From Strigamia acuminata (taxonomy: Eukaryota; Arthropoda; Chilopoda; Geophilomorpha; Linotaeniidae): a stretch of 64,000 bases of DNA. Positions 48,966 through 60,854 of this stretch are shown here, piece after piece (position 1 is the stretch's first letter; each line of letters begins with the position of its first letter). The stretch is from positions 11,682,427 through 11,746,426 of the forward strand of contig OX442315.1 of the NCBI GenBank assembly GCA_949358305.1. Reading direction: 5' to 3'. The notes beneath the pieces were generated by a model. It did no database searches and was not told where the DNA came from. It was given only the letters and a program-made list of their open reading frames with translations. The position numbers and the translations under genes were made by a program.

Positions 48966-50017
48966 ATCGAGAACAAAATGGCTGCCATTGAAGCTTTGTT
49001 AAATGTGCAATGCGCACGCGCACGCACATAAGTGACTTTTAAAAGGTGGAAAAGTAACTTTCCAGTTACTTTCCTGAAAGTCACTTAAGTGACTTTACTT
49101 GGTCAAAATGTGACGTAATTATCGTCACTTCCGCCCTCTGAAAGGCAGTTAAGTCAGTTAAGTGACGAAACGAAACTTTAGCATTGAAGCATTATTGTGT
49201 CGTACTATAACATGTTATAGTTATGACTTGATTCGTCAACAGTTGTGCTCGCCACGATTTTTTGAAAAATAGTGGTTTTCTACTCCTTTACATAGCTCCA
49301 TTGTGGCTTTTTTTGAAGGCCTTGGAGATCCATACTTTCAATTTAGAAAAGTTTCCTGAGATATAGACGATCTCAAATCTGTTTAGTTTTTAATTTTATC
49401 TCATTCTGTTTACAAGTTATGAGAAATATTGTAAAAAGTCACTTTTTGGAGTTTTTAATTTTTTTCTCTTTAACTATTCATTATTTTCCAAAAAACTTTT
49501 AACGAAATGATAGCTCTAATAATCCTTTAAATCCTCCTAAAACCATTTTTACTTATGAGAAATAGTTTCTGAGAAATTTCAAATATTAACAGTTCAAAAA
49601 TATAGGGTATTCTATTTTTTTGGCAAGGAGTAGTATAAGCCACGAAGTTCTAGTTATACGGTGAAATGATCTTGGTTAATTCTTGTTTTAATGTGCGTCA
49701 ATATTCAATATTACGTTATTTTATTACATTTTATTACACAATAGAAACTTTGAATACATTTTGAAGCTATTTCAAGACATTGTAAATAATAAATTAGGTG
49801 TTTTTAACCGAACAAATACCTTTCAGACAGACCTGAAATAAAAAGAAAATTCAATCAATCAAATGATGAAACACTATACTGCTTGGAGAATCCACTAATT
49901 CTGATTGGATGGCTGCTTTGCCAGTGTGTTGGTACAATATCGGGTGATAATCTCAGCCAATCACAACCCAGGCTAGGAAACGAACTTCTTTTATCAAGGA
50001 GTGTTTGATAGTCCTAG
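48966..50017. other. Spacer without a recognised gene
   Basis: Holds AAGTGACTTT/AAAGTCACTT inverted motifs at 49,030-49,100 that also occur at 48,600-48,650, suggesting the 24-bp repeat is the core of a larger fold-back element (about 48,590-49,160). No coding frame is supported beyond this. Confidence 0.45.
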
Positions 50018-50804
50018 CAAGGTTGAACGAGTTATTAGGTTTGGTCACTTGGAGAATTTGGTGTATTCAGCTCTCATTAGCTCACATTTGATGTGACGTC
50101 AGTGGGTGCCAGATGTGCTGATCAGTCTTTGAAAAACATTGATACTGAGTTCCAAATCCACAAATGTCACCAATTCACTCCAAATTAATGAACTAATTTA
50201 TTCTGCAAATTTTGCAGGTATTTTTCAGGTTTGGAATTTCAATTTGGGTTATTTTTTTTGCCACCATCATCCACAATCCACCATTCTTCCATTGTTCCTT
50301 AAACAAACAGGAATAATAATGGTTGATTGTCAAGGCATCCCAATCTAACAAGTAAGATTTTTTCTCTTGGCTAAATTGAAGGGGAAAAAAATTAGTTCTG
50401 TTTAACTCAATAATTAATTTTTTAAAGTTTTTAAAATTTTTTTTTATTGATTTTATGATTTTTGGCTAGAGACTCGTGATTTCTGATCCATTAAAACCAA
50501 ACATGTGAAATTATTACAAAATTTTAAAGGTATTTGTGCATAATTTGTATGTGTGTACTCAAAACAATTAGAATTAAGAGCCAAAAACAAGTGATTCTTA
50601 GATCAATTTGCAACAATCAATACGAAACAATCCATATGAATCAATCTTTAATAAAAAACAGGTCAATATATATTCTTGCTTTACGCTTTGAATGGGCGCC
50701 CACTGACGTCAGAGCACCAATAGCTCTGCCCGTTCGATTTACGGAAGTGACGTCATTTTGGCCAAGTGGCCAAACCTAATAACTCGTTCAACCTTGAGTC
50801 GTAG
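50010..50804. mobile_element. hAT-like element with 35-bp inverted repeats
   Basis: The element 50018-50796 starts CAAGGTTGAACGAGTTATTA and ends with its near-perfect complement TAATAACTCGTTCAACCTTG. Flanks AGTCCTAG / AGTCGTAG match at 7 of 8 positions. The 779-bp interior has no recognisable transposase. It lies between the two metalloprotease genes. Confidence 0.83.
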
Positions 50805-51194
50805 GTTGTCGACACCCTGATCAAATTTTAGAGAACTCTAAAGAATAGATTTGGAAATTAGTGTCTTTGTGTTTCACCTTGTGTTTCATCAGAGATGTTG
50901 CACCAACAGTAAAATGGACAAGTTGGTATATTAATTAATAAGAATTAGTGAATTCTGTGGCCAATAAAATTTATGCAATATCCAGTATATGCATGGTCAT
51001 TAAAATCGTCCCAGTCCACCTTCAAATGGTTTAGATGATTGTGTAACATCATTTAAATGTCAATTTGTCACAACATATCAGTGAGTTTTTGCACTACCTG
51101 GTTGATATAGCCGACAAAGCTCATTTTGCGGGTGATCTTCAAGCTGGACTGGGACGATTTTTATGACCACGACTGTACTGAATCTGGATATTCG

Positions 51195-54100
51195 TTATTC
51201 ACAAATTGAAACCTTGTTTTTTCCACAGGTGGTTCCTTCAGGAATTTCTCTAAAGGTGTAAGTCTGTGTCGATCCAGGCCGATAACACCGAACCTTGTTA
51301 CAAACATCGGACAAGTTTGAATCCTAAATCAAACATTTTTTTTTTTAAAGAATTAAGAAAATTCTTTCCTGCACATTTTTCAAAGCTATTACTCACTTTT
51401 TTGTACACTTTATAATTTGCCCCATACATAGCCTCGCACAAACTGTCAAGTTGTATTACTTCACCTGGCAAATTATCCAGCAATGGGATTGTATGTTTCG
51501 GTAAATCATAAACACAATCGGCATTATGTTGCAGCTGATGTCTTATGATTTTCTTAGAGCAAGTTGAAAAATGCCAGGATTTGGGACCATGTAGTGTAAT
51601 TTCATCCATAAGGTATCCAGCACCCCCGGGACAATTTGAGGCTTCACGACTACCATCATGTGGAGCACCCAATCTGAAATATAGTTACGGTAGGTTAATT
51701 GGACAGGAAATGCAGTTACAGTTCCTGTTTGTGTTTCTGTATAAGTAGAATGTCCACCAAAAACAGCCATAGACATTCAATGAAAGCTGCAAAAGCAGGT
51801 TCTTGTCTTCTATTTTTTTTTTTGTTAATTCTAGAAACACTGAAAACCACACAAACAGAAACTTTGAATACCTTAACTTACCCATAGACTATGGTTCAAA
51901 AATATATTTTACAATGTATTGCATAAATGTATTATAAAATGCATTTTTGCGAAACCCGATGCATTTCAAAATACCGTACATGGCTTTTCAAGATCAAGAG
52001 TCGGGAATAGTTCATATTTTGCCATAGCTCAGCAATGAGAGGTAACTGAATAAACTTGCTACGCAGTCATCTTGAAAATATACAACCAAGGAATAAACAA
52101 AACCAATAAAATAATATAACCTAGTGTGACACTTCTGCACCAGGTCGGATCACTTCATCGAATCCCGTTTCATCGAATTCTCATTTTATCTCATTTTTTG
52201 AAATTTTAGAAAACGGGGGCAGTTTCATCGAATTAAATTCCCCTCGGTACGTTTCATCGAATTTTCAACCATCATCGGAGATGTTATTCCCGTGGCTAAG
52301 TGGTCAGGTTAGGTTGTGTTAGGTCAGGTTAGGTCAGGTTACGTTAGGTTAGGTCAGGTTAGGTCAGTTTAGGTTAGGTTAGGTTAGGTCAGGTCAGGTC
52401 AGGTTAGGTTAGGTTTTTGGGTTTTCTGTTTGTACCGTTTCAAAGAATTTCTTGGAAAAATGGTACGTGTCATCGAAAAAAAATCGCCATTTGATGAAAC
52501 GGGATTCGATGAAGTGACCCGACTTCTTCTGCACGCTACGAAAAACATTGCTATACTCTAAACCGATACAACGTTGACTTAACTCCAGCCGTATCACTGG
52601 TGTAGTGGCACAAAAAAAGCCCACAACACCAGAATTGTAATCAAACTCCAGACATTGTGATCGATTACCAACACTTTTTTCATTGTCAAAGGTGTTGCTT
52701 TGACACAGAACTACTTTTTCGCGTAGTAGTGCACAGTCCACAGTTAGGCGTAATCCGGCTCAACGTCGTATCGGTTTAGAGAATACAGTCTATAATTTCA
52801 ATGTATTTTTGAACCATGTGGGTGTTTTCTATTTCTCACATGTGACCAACTTCGTGAGCAGTGGTAAGAACTCCTGAATACACCGGTGCAATATCTTCGC
52901 TTATTCCAACATCAAATGCACGTTTCATATCCGCATCAGAATAACAAATTCCACTAACATAAGCACGTCCTACGGAACAAACAATTATATCTCCTAATAT
53001 ATATGTTTTTTACTTACAAAAATTACTACCTAACAAGCTGCTGTCAAATTGTCCATCACTATGTAATACTAAATCCAATGAGGTTTCCAACATGGCAACA
53101 TCATATTTAGGTATTAATTTTTTATTTCTGTAGAGCCAATAACTCAAATCGTCCAATAATTTAGAGCCATTTAAATGCCCTTGCTTGAATGTTGATGAAG
53201 ATATTAAGTGCGACTGTAAAGATATAAGTATGTCAGATTGAGGAAATCTGCAGGTTGATTTGAATGGTATTACGTCAGCTTTTAAGGCTCCAACAAGGAC
53301 AAAATTAATTTTTGGGTTGTCAATGTCTGCATAACGTCGATTAACCTACAATTTGATGATTTGATGATTATTATCATCATTTTCTTTGTTTCCACTTACA
53401 GAATTCCAAAAAATTCCCAAATATTTTTTGATACCAACTTTGGAGACTTCTAATCTCTTGATATTTGATTCATCGAGAATTACAAGTGTTTCAATTGTCA
53501 CTTTGTTTTTTACCAAACTGTTACTAACATCTTGTAATTTTCTCTTGGATATTTGATGGAAAAAAGAAGGTGATGCTTTATTAATTAAAAAAAAATAAAA
53601 AATGAAAACTTTTCTTTATTTTGTATTTTTGTACCATTGTGACCTTCAAAATGGCTTCTTTTTGCATATTTCCAACCTAATTTGATTAATTTGTAAGAGT
53701 TGGGTTTGTCGTTTACTAATCTCTTGTCATCATCTATTATTCCCTCCTGTAAAAATATAATTAAGTATGAAAATATTACATTATAATTGTAATTACCAAA
53801 TGATATGAATCTCCTGATTTGTCAAGATAAACAGCTCCTTGTGTGGGATTAACTTGGTAAAATGAACCTTTCAAAGGCACTGAAGAGTCCTCCAAAACAT
53901 CAAATTTAGTTTCATCATTTGGCAATGATTTAGTAGTAAAAACTTGAAAATTTGGTACAAATATGTCATTCAAAGGGATCAAAGTTAAATCATATTTTGT
54001 GCCCAAAGCAGTAAATTTCAAAATAGTTTCATTCCCAGTGTTAAATTTCAACTTCAAATCAGTTATTTCATCTAAACAAAATAAATGAACAAATAAATTG

Positions 54101-54302
54101 AATTAAAGTCAAATTCAATGAATACAATCTACCTTCTGCTTCTATTGAACTTGATACCTGAAACAATGTGCAGAATTAATGTCTAATTCTATAGTGAAAA
54201 TAACAATGAACTAACATGCCAATAAGCTTTTGTGCCATCAATAAAAATGCAGATTAAAAACACTAAATGTGTAACACATATCATTGCAGAAGATGTCTTC
54301 AT
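51195..54302 (-). CDS. Secreted reprolysin-type (M12B) zinc metalloprotease B
   Basis: Ten exons (54302-54216, 54157-54133, 54071-53797, 53746-53635, 53575-53400, 53345-53274, 53213-53030, 52969-52840, 51673-51397, 51323-51195) give 488 residues. The layout is that of gene A: signal peptide, pro-region beginning AYWHVSS, and catalytic region with zinc site HEVGHILGAPHD (His349, Glu350, His353, His359). A Met-turn-like AGYLMD segment follows, then a Cys-rich end (DVCNKVRCYRPG ... PEGTTCG). Exons 3, 6 and 7 have lengths identical to gene A (275, 72, 184 bp) and all intron phases match, so the pair is a tandem duplication. Secreted M12B proteases cut extracellular-matrix or host proteins in arthropods. 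The substrate here is unknown. Intron 8 is 1.17 kb because of a telomere-repeat-bearing transposon. Confidence 0.88.
52133..52534. mobile_element. hAT-like element carrying a TTAGG/TCAGG array, in metalloprotease B intron 8
   Basis: The element 52141-52526 has ends CAGGTCGGATCACTTCATCG and CGATGAAGTGACCCGACTTC as inverted repeats, extending inward through AATCCCGTTTCATCGAA. It is flanked by a perfect 8-bp direct repeat TTCTGCAC (52133-52140, 52527-52534). Its interior includes ~115 bp of GGTTAGGTCA pentamers (52,302-52,416). Confidence 0.85.
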
Positions 54303-54697
54303 GCCAAAACAAAAACAAGATGTGACTGTGTCAATTATTGAACAATCTTCTTAGAATAAAGGAAAAGGATGATGTAGAATATATTCTGCTTGCCTAATTC
54401 TTCCTGTTTAGTGTTTATAAGTTGCTCAAAAATATAAAAATTATTTCAAAACAGCAAAATTTCTAATTTTTGTGGGCATTGCAGCAAAGTTTTAAGGGGA
54501 TTCCCCAGATTTCCTATCTGAACAAATAAAATAAAATTTTATATTTACTGTAATTACAACATAGAGATAAATAATCTCACCTTTGTGTGGAAAGTTTGAG
54601 TAAATAAAATGGCCATGAACTGATAAGAGTGAAATATTGCTGCCATCTTTCTTCTAATCTGGTGAGAGGAGGTGTAACACTATTCTATGGTGAAAGC
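54303..54697. promoter_or_regulatory. Head-to-head promoter interval, metalloprotease B / PAN-protein C
   Basis: Only 395 bp separate the two divergent start codons. The metalloprotease-proximal half contains the AATAAAGGAAAAGGATG block shared with paralogue A. The other half is AT-rich, with no obvious TATA box for gene C. Confidence 0.6.
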
Positions 54698-57600
54698 ATG
54701 AATTTTATTTCCTCAAACACAATGTTACTAAGTTTTTTAGTTTTACCAATAATGTTGGTATCTGGCAGAGAAATCAATGGTAAATATCTGAAAATTAAGT
54801 TATTTAGGATTTATGATTTATTATTATTTCTTAATTTGTTTTGTAGAATCTTTTCCAGAAACTGCTATACCAAAGGTGTTCCAAGTTAGTATCCAGACCA
54901 CTGACTCCAAAGACAGAGTAACAACATTGAGCAAAGAATATTATGATGGAATAAATGGCAGGGGGTCAATTATCACATGGTCAAAGGAAGGAAAATCACA
55001 AATTACATTCAGAAAACGCAATGATGACCAAGTTGAATTTTTTACTATTAAAGGTAATAACAAAATAAGTGGACTAGTGGGTCGTCCATAAATTACGTAA
55101 CGCACCAATACTGGTAGCAGAGGATGGTTGGAACATTGCCACAGCGTTTTATTGGGTTAGTAGAGCATTAACAGTTGTTTCGAGGTTTCAAATTTTGTTA
55201 CGTTCCATGTAAAATAAAAAATTTTAATTTTAATTTTAATTTTAATTTTATATATTACGACCATGTTACAGAGGGGGGGGGAGGGGGGTCTAAAAATCCC
55301 AAATTTTGCGTTACGTAATTTATGGACGACCCCTAGGTCAATTTTTATCACAAAAATCAAATTTATTGCTGAATTTAGATGATGTTACATGCAAAGATGA
55401 ACAAGTAGAAAACAACAGAGACGGAGTGTTTGTCAATGGAGGCTTCCTTTTCACAACAGCATATTATCTCTCATTTCTTCCAGACATGGTTTTAAAAAAT
55501 ATACATTTTAAAATTTATTTCCCACTTAAATTAATCTATTTTTTAAAATTTTCATAGCTGTTAAAATCAAAACCCAAACTTCACATGGGCATTGAAGCAG
55601 AAAGCTATGTCGGTGTAATTCCTGAGCAAGGCAAAGATACAGGCAATGACATTGAATATATTTGGAAAGGTATTTTGAAAAATCTTTTATTAATAATTAA
55701 TTAAATGAATCTCCATTGTGATCACTTATTTTTTACAGCTCCTGATTCTAAATGGCTGTTTCCTAATTGTCCTGACATCAAGAACTGTGTTGATTGGTGG
55801 GTCCCATTGAAGACCATTGTAAAAATGCCACAACCAGACAACACTACATTACAGTTGACCTATGTTTATTACGACTACAAGAATGTTATTGACGACCCAG
55901 AAGTCTTCCAAGTACATTTTTGTAACCAGATTTAAGCCGCATGCCAATTTAAGAACCCGGATGAATAATTATGTTGGAATTTGGGCCAGAAATTTGAGTT
56001 TTCTTGATATTTTGAAGGTTATTATTAAAATTTGGGTAAATTTGAAGAATTAGGCCAATTTTATACATTTTGGACATCCAAAAACGTTCAATTTTTATTT
56101 TAAAAAATTTATACTCATTTATAAGGACATGCCGGTAAAAATGGGGTTTATCGGCAGTCTGGACAAATTCGAGTTTATATCGGCACGCGGCTTAAAACTG
56201 TGTAATGTGTACGCACTCTTTGTAAATGTGACTTTACAAAGCTAAAAATTCAAATTTACATTAACTATTCAGCATTTAAAAGACTTTTAAAGCCATATTT
56301 TTTTCCAAGTGTGTATAATTTTATTATTTTGATATTTTGATTTGATTTCAGCTACCAAGAGGTGTCGCTTGTAGCCTTCTGGAAAACACAAAACCATTTC
56401 CTAGCAATTTTCCAAAACACTTTGAAGCAGGAATGGAAGTGTATTTACCACACAGCCCGAGCCAAATATCAACCAAAGAGCAAGTATGAACAAAAATTTG
56501 TCAATTTTTATTCAAGAAATTTAAAAAATCAACACGAATTTAGCTTTATTACGACATGGATGATCGTATGCTTAGATTGGACCTTGATATTTCTCCTGAC
56601 TTGATTCAACCGGGCATGGTAGAGCATGATAGCCAAATTTGGGATTTCAACACTCGTGTGTAACTCGCACATAATTCGTTTCTTGCATATAAAAATATTT
56701 TTTTATTCTTTAGAGGTTATTTATTACATAGATGTCAAAAATGGTAGTTGCGTTGTGATGAATATGACACAAGCTGATACGTCATTAGCAGAGCAAAAGG
56801 AGGGTTCGAATGGAATTTTGAATTTTCTTACGTCCGAAAGTATAAATCTTTCTTCTTTATTTTATGTCGGAGTGGTAAAAATGTGTTATAAATAATTAAT
56901 TAGCAAAAAAAATTAAATTTTTTATTGTTTTTAGCGATCACATCGAAGTATGAAATGTGACGTGTGGATTACTAATTTGACAAGCACGCTAATAGAAATT
57001 TACATGGTTAATGTGAGTTTTTAAAAGCTGAAATTAACTTGAAGTTTTCAATTTTTTTGTGTTTTTATAGGAAACGGCGAGAAATGAGGATGGAGTTGAA
57101 GTGGCGTACTCGGTTCCAGTTTTTCTCAACATGTCGTCCATAATTGAAGTCGACGTAAGCAGCACACAATAACTTTTGTATTTCACTATTATTTGAGATT
57201 CGTTTTTTTATTTTTAGGAAAAGAATATATTTTCAATGAATTTTTTTAACTATGACTTAAAAGTCCCATCTTTGAGTCGGTTCGAAACAACTTCCTGTTT
57301 CATCGAAGACTTCAAAATCAGATTCCAAATTGAACTCAAAGGTTTGTCACATTAGATAAGTCAATAACAAGTTTTAGATTATATTTCTTTCTTGAATTGT
57401 GCTGTTACTTTGTATGGAATTTGCAATTCTCAGGAGAATACATCGGTGTAATTGACCACAATCCAAACGGCTTTATTTTGCAAATTCAGAAGCAATTGGC
57501 AACCCAAACTAAAGTCCTTCCCAATAGATTTCAAGAAATACTGGTACATAATACAACATTAAATAAATAAAAGTATAGCCTACACACTTCAAATTCATAT

Positions 57601-59682
57601 TTATTAAATTATTCATACAGATAGATGACTTTGAAACACCAAATGCAACAGACACTATTCTGTTTACAACAACCTTGGTTGAAAACCCTTTCAATGCAGG
57701 TAAGAAATAATGAAATTTACCATCCATTTCTTCTACAGAATAATAAATTCTCCATTTATGTTTGTAGGACATGCTGGCTCTAACTACGATGACAAAAAAA
57801 CTAACCAACAAGTGTATGCAGACCTATCTGACACTATTTTTAATTCAAAACTCATATTTACATTCACGGTATATATTTTTAAAAAAATGCACCGATCGAA
57901 TTGTTCTCAATAAGAATGATCGATTGCTATACACGATCGCTTTATCAAAGTTGGCCTAGATGCAATTGCTCAGGAAATATCTGGAGGGGACCAGACTTTT
58001 AGAACACCCTGTATATCGCAAATTGTGATACATCGTTTGCGATATTTCATTGCGATATGAATGTGCGATATTGAAAATTTCAAAAATTGCAATGCGATAC
58101 GCCGAAATATCCGCAGGGCCGTCTTAACACTTTTCAGCGCCCTGGGCTAATAAAAATCAGTATCCCGTGTGCCCAGCGCCCTTCTGTGTGCCTGTTGCCC
58201 CCCCCCCTGTGTCCGGCGCCCCCCCAGTTGCAGCCCAGTTAATCCAATGGTAAAGGAGGGCCCGAATATCCGCATGGGCCTGATTCTCATCATTGAGAGT
58301 TGTTTGTTCCTGTTATAGGCTGAAGAACAGTCCTACAACTACCATGTAGTTAGCATCAGGGATGACGTTGTATCTATTCCAGTAACATCTCTAAAAGGTC
58401 GTTTTATTAGCTAAAGTATTCAAAAATCAACATTTAAACGAATATTTTCCCAAAATGAATTTCTGTAGATGATATTGATGATTCTTTTCACCGAGTGAGC
58501 GCGGCAGTAATAACGAAAGGAATGGATTTTCAAACCAGCGGAATTTCACGAATGGAATGCTTCGAAAAGTGTGTCAACAGCATCGAGTTCGAGTGCAGAA
58601 GTTGGTCCTACTGCAACGACTTCGGAAGTTGCGTTCTGTCTTCGGTTTTGGCCGAACACGGACAAGAGGAAGAGCTTGAATACAAAGATCACACAAACTG
58701 CGAGTTTTACACAAGTATAATTCAAAATCAGTCACTCCAGTTCCAGTAAACATTGACACATAACTTTCAGGATATTTCCTCAAGGACTACGAGCTAAACA
58801 AGGACACGGCGACCGAAGCCAAGGACACCGAAACCGGAGCGACACTCGAAGCGAAGACCGAAGCGGAGTGCGCCAAACATTGTAGCACAGCGAACCTTAC
58901 TTTTTACTGCGAGGGGTTCGACAGTTGTAGCGATCTCAATTCGGAAAAAATTACGTGTCGCTTTAGCTCGCGTCATATTTTAGAAATGGAGCCAGCAAGC
59001 ATCAACAATAGCATAAACTGCAACCATTACACGAGTATAACACGAGACAAACTTGATTTTTTACGTTTTATCGTTTTGTTTTCGTTTTCAGGGGATTATT
59101 TGGGCGATTTTCTGAAAATCAAGAATAAATCGTCCGCTTTTAAGGACTTTGATGTGTCCGTGGTTGCAGCTTCGGGCGCGAAAGACTGTGCACGAATGTG
59201 CACGACTTCCGCAGACGTCAACGCGTGCAAAGGGTTTGAAATGTGCTCGCCGGGCGGCGTCGTCGATAAACCGCGCACGCAATGTCGGATTTTGGACGCG
59301 AGTAAACAAGAAACTAGGAAGTTGTACGACGACGCCAGTTGCGACCACTACACAAGTAGACACGTGTTTTTAGGGTGATTTAAAGTCGATTTTAATATTT
59401 TCTAACGTAGGAAATAATTTTATAAGCGATCGGAACAAACCGTTGCATCCGGACGACCGTAAACCCTCGACAGCAGCTCTGGAGTCGAAAGCTGCATACA
59501 CTGGAGGTGAATTTTTGGAGAAAAAAATATGGCGGAGTGGTTTATTTTAATTGGTAAACTATTTTTTCGTTTTAGGTGAGATGTTCGGCTTGGCAGTGGG
59601 TATGATAGTTTTGGGTTTGTTGATTGGTGGGGTCGTCGTAATAGGTGTAATCAAATATAAAATTGTACCGTCACAACGATAG
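54698..59682 (+). CDS. Large extracellular type I membrane protein with three PAN/apple-like modules (gene C)
   Basis: Twenty exons (54698-54779, 54847-55053, 55379-55488, 55558-55669, 55739-55911, 56352-56483, 56544-56655, 56714-56874, 56935-57012, 57071-57154, 57218-57341, 57434-57543, 57621-57699, 57768-57868, 58319-58397, 58469-58714, 58771-59034, 59092-59355, 59411-59506, 59576-59682) give 906 residues. A signal peptide spans ~1-24. Residues ~25-581 form a large ectodomain, possibly of the metazoan LolA-like lipoprotein type (twin SLSRFETTSCF-like strands), but I am unsure. Residues ~582-839 hold three PAN/apple-like modules, each one exon with phase-1 borders and ending in C-x-x-YT. A membrane span follows at ~874-895 with a short basic tail (KYKIVPSQR). 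It is probably a surface adhesion or binding protein. Introns 2 and 14 carry MITEs. The donor after exon 3 (GTTTTA) is weak but agrees with the paralogue. Confidence 0.8.
55079..55333. mobile_element. Fold-back MITE in gene C intron 2
   Basis: Inverted repeats of at least 25 bp start GGGTCGTCCATAAATTACGT (55,079) and end ACGTAATTTATGGACGACCC (to 55,332). The interior has a (TTTTAAT)n tract and a G-run. The intron is otherwise short; the paralogous intron in gene D is only 65 bp, which supports insertion. Confidence 0.88.
58106..58272. mobile_element. GC-rich hAT-like MITE in gene C intron 14
   Basis: The element 58114-58264 starts CAGGGCCGTCTTAACAC and ends AATGGTAAAGGAGGGCCCG, with a perfect 8-bp target repeat AATATCCG on both sides (58106-58113, 58265-58272). 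It is the reverse-orientation relative of the element at 3822-3998. Confidence 0.87.
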
Positions 59683-60222
59683 AACGAAATCTACAAAATC
59701 CTTTTCTTTTAAAGTGATAATTTAATTTCGTGATTGTTTGTTTGTTTTGTTGTAGTAAAATAATATAATGAAATAAATAGGGTTGTCATTTACAGAAATT
59801 TTTAGATTTTTTTTCTTATTTATTTCTCACTTTCAGTTTAAATGATAAGTTCTACTTATAAACAGTGCAATCGCAAAACCTCTAGAAATTCAGTGATAAG
59901 AGTTGAGGGAGCGAGCCGACGGCTGAGGGTGCGGCAGATACATTGTGCGGTGATGGTTGAAGAACCGGAACCAAAAGGTGACTAACAATCGTTCGGGTCG
60001 CCATTGTATTCAGAGATGGAGAGAGGGTCGGAATGCGACTGTTCACCATGCTGGCTAGAAGAACAACTCGTGGGCCAATACAGGGCTCACCTACTTCTGG
60101 AAGGGTCACTTCCGGGGCCCGATTGGCTAATCAAGGGCCAGCAGCTCCATCTGGTTGCGGATGACCGCAGCCGCGCGAGTACAATTACTCCTAGTACATT
60201 TATTACAATGCAGCAAAGCTTC
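59683..60222. other. Intergenic spacer between genes C and D
   Basis: The 3' end of gene C with an AATAAA-type signal at 59,773. It is followed by a less AT-rich stretch (59,900-60,180) without a convincing gene or transposon end. Confidence 0.5.
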
Positions 60223-60660
60223 AAGGAAGTTCTTGAAGCTTCACAAGGAAGTTCTTGAAGCTTCACAAGGAAGTTCTTGAAGCTTCACAAGGAAGTTCTT
60301 GAAGCTTCACAAGGAAGTTCTTGAAGCTTCACAAGGAAGTTCTTGAAGCTTCACAAGGAAGTTCTTGAAGCTTCACAAGGAAGTTCTTGAAGCTTCACAA
60401 GGAAGTTCTTGAAGCTTCACAAGGAAGTTCTTGAAGCTTCACAAGGAAGTTCTTGAAGCTTCACAAGGAAGTTCTTGAAGCTTCACAAGGAAGTTCTTGA
60501 AGCTTCACAAGGAAGTTCTTGAAGCTTCACAAGGAAGTTCTTGAAGCTTCACAAGGAAGTTCTTGAAGCTTCACAAGGAAGTTCTTGAAGCTTCACAAGG
60601 AAGTTCTTGAAGCTTCACAAGGAAGTTCTTGAAGCTTCACAAGGAAGTTCTTGAAGCTTC
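60223..60660. repeat. 22-bp satellite, 20 copies, each with a perfect heat-shock element
   Basis: Unit AAGGAAGTTCTTGAAGCTTC plus AC, 20 copies with almost no variation (438 bp; the last copy lacks two bases). Each contains TTCTTGAAGCTTC, i.e. TTCnnGAAnnTTC, the canonical three-unit HSF-binding site. The array ends 194 bp before the start codon of gene D. Confidence 0.95.
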
Positions 60661-60854
60661 ATGAATAAATTTTCAAATTTCTTTTAACATCAAACATTTT
60701 ACGAATTGCAATAGAAATGCAGTGATAAGAGTAAAAAAAAATATTGTTTACAAATTACTGATTAGTGATTACCACCTAATCAATTGAGTGACAATTAACT
60801 AAATGGTTTTTGCCGTATCACGAGAAAGGTGGAACACTGTTTAATGCTGCTAAC

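Noticed and set aside
45186-54302. Metalloprotease genes A and B as pseudogenes because no single long frame exists
   Set aside because: All ten exons in each gene join in frame with GT/AG borders, the zinc motif is intact, and intron phases agree between the two.
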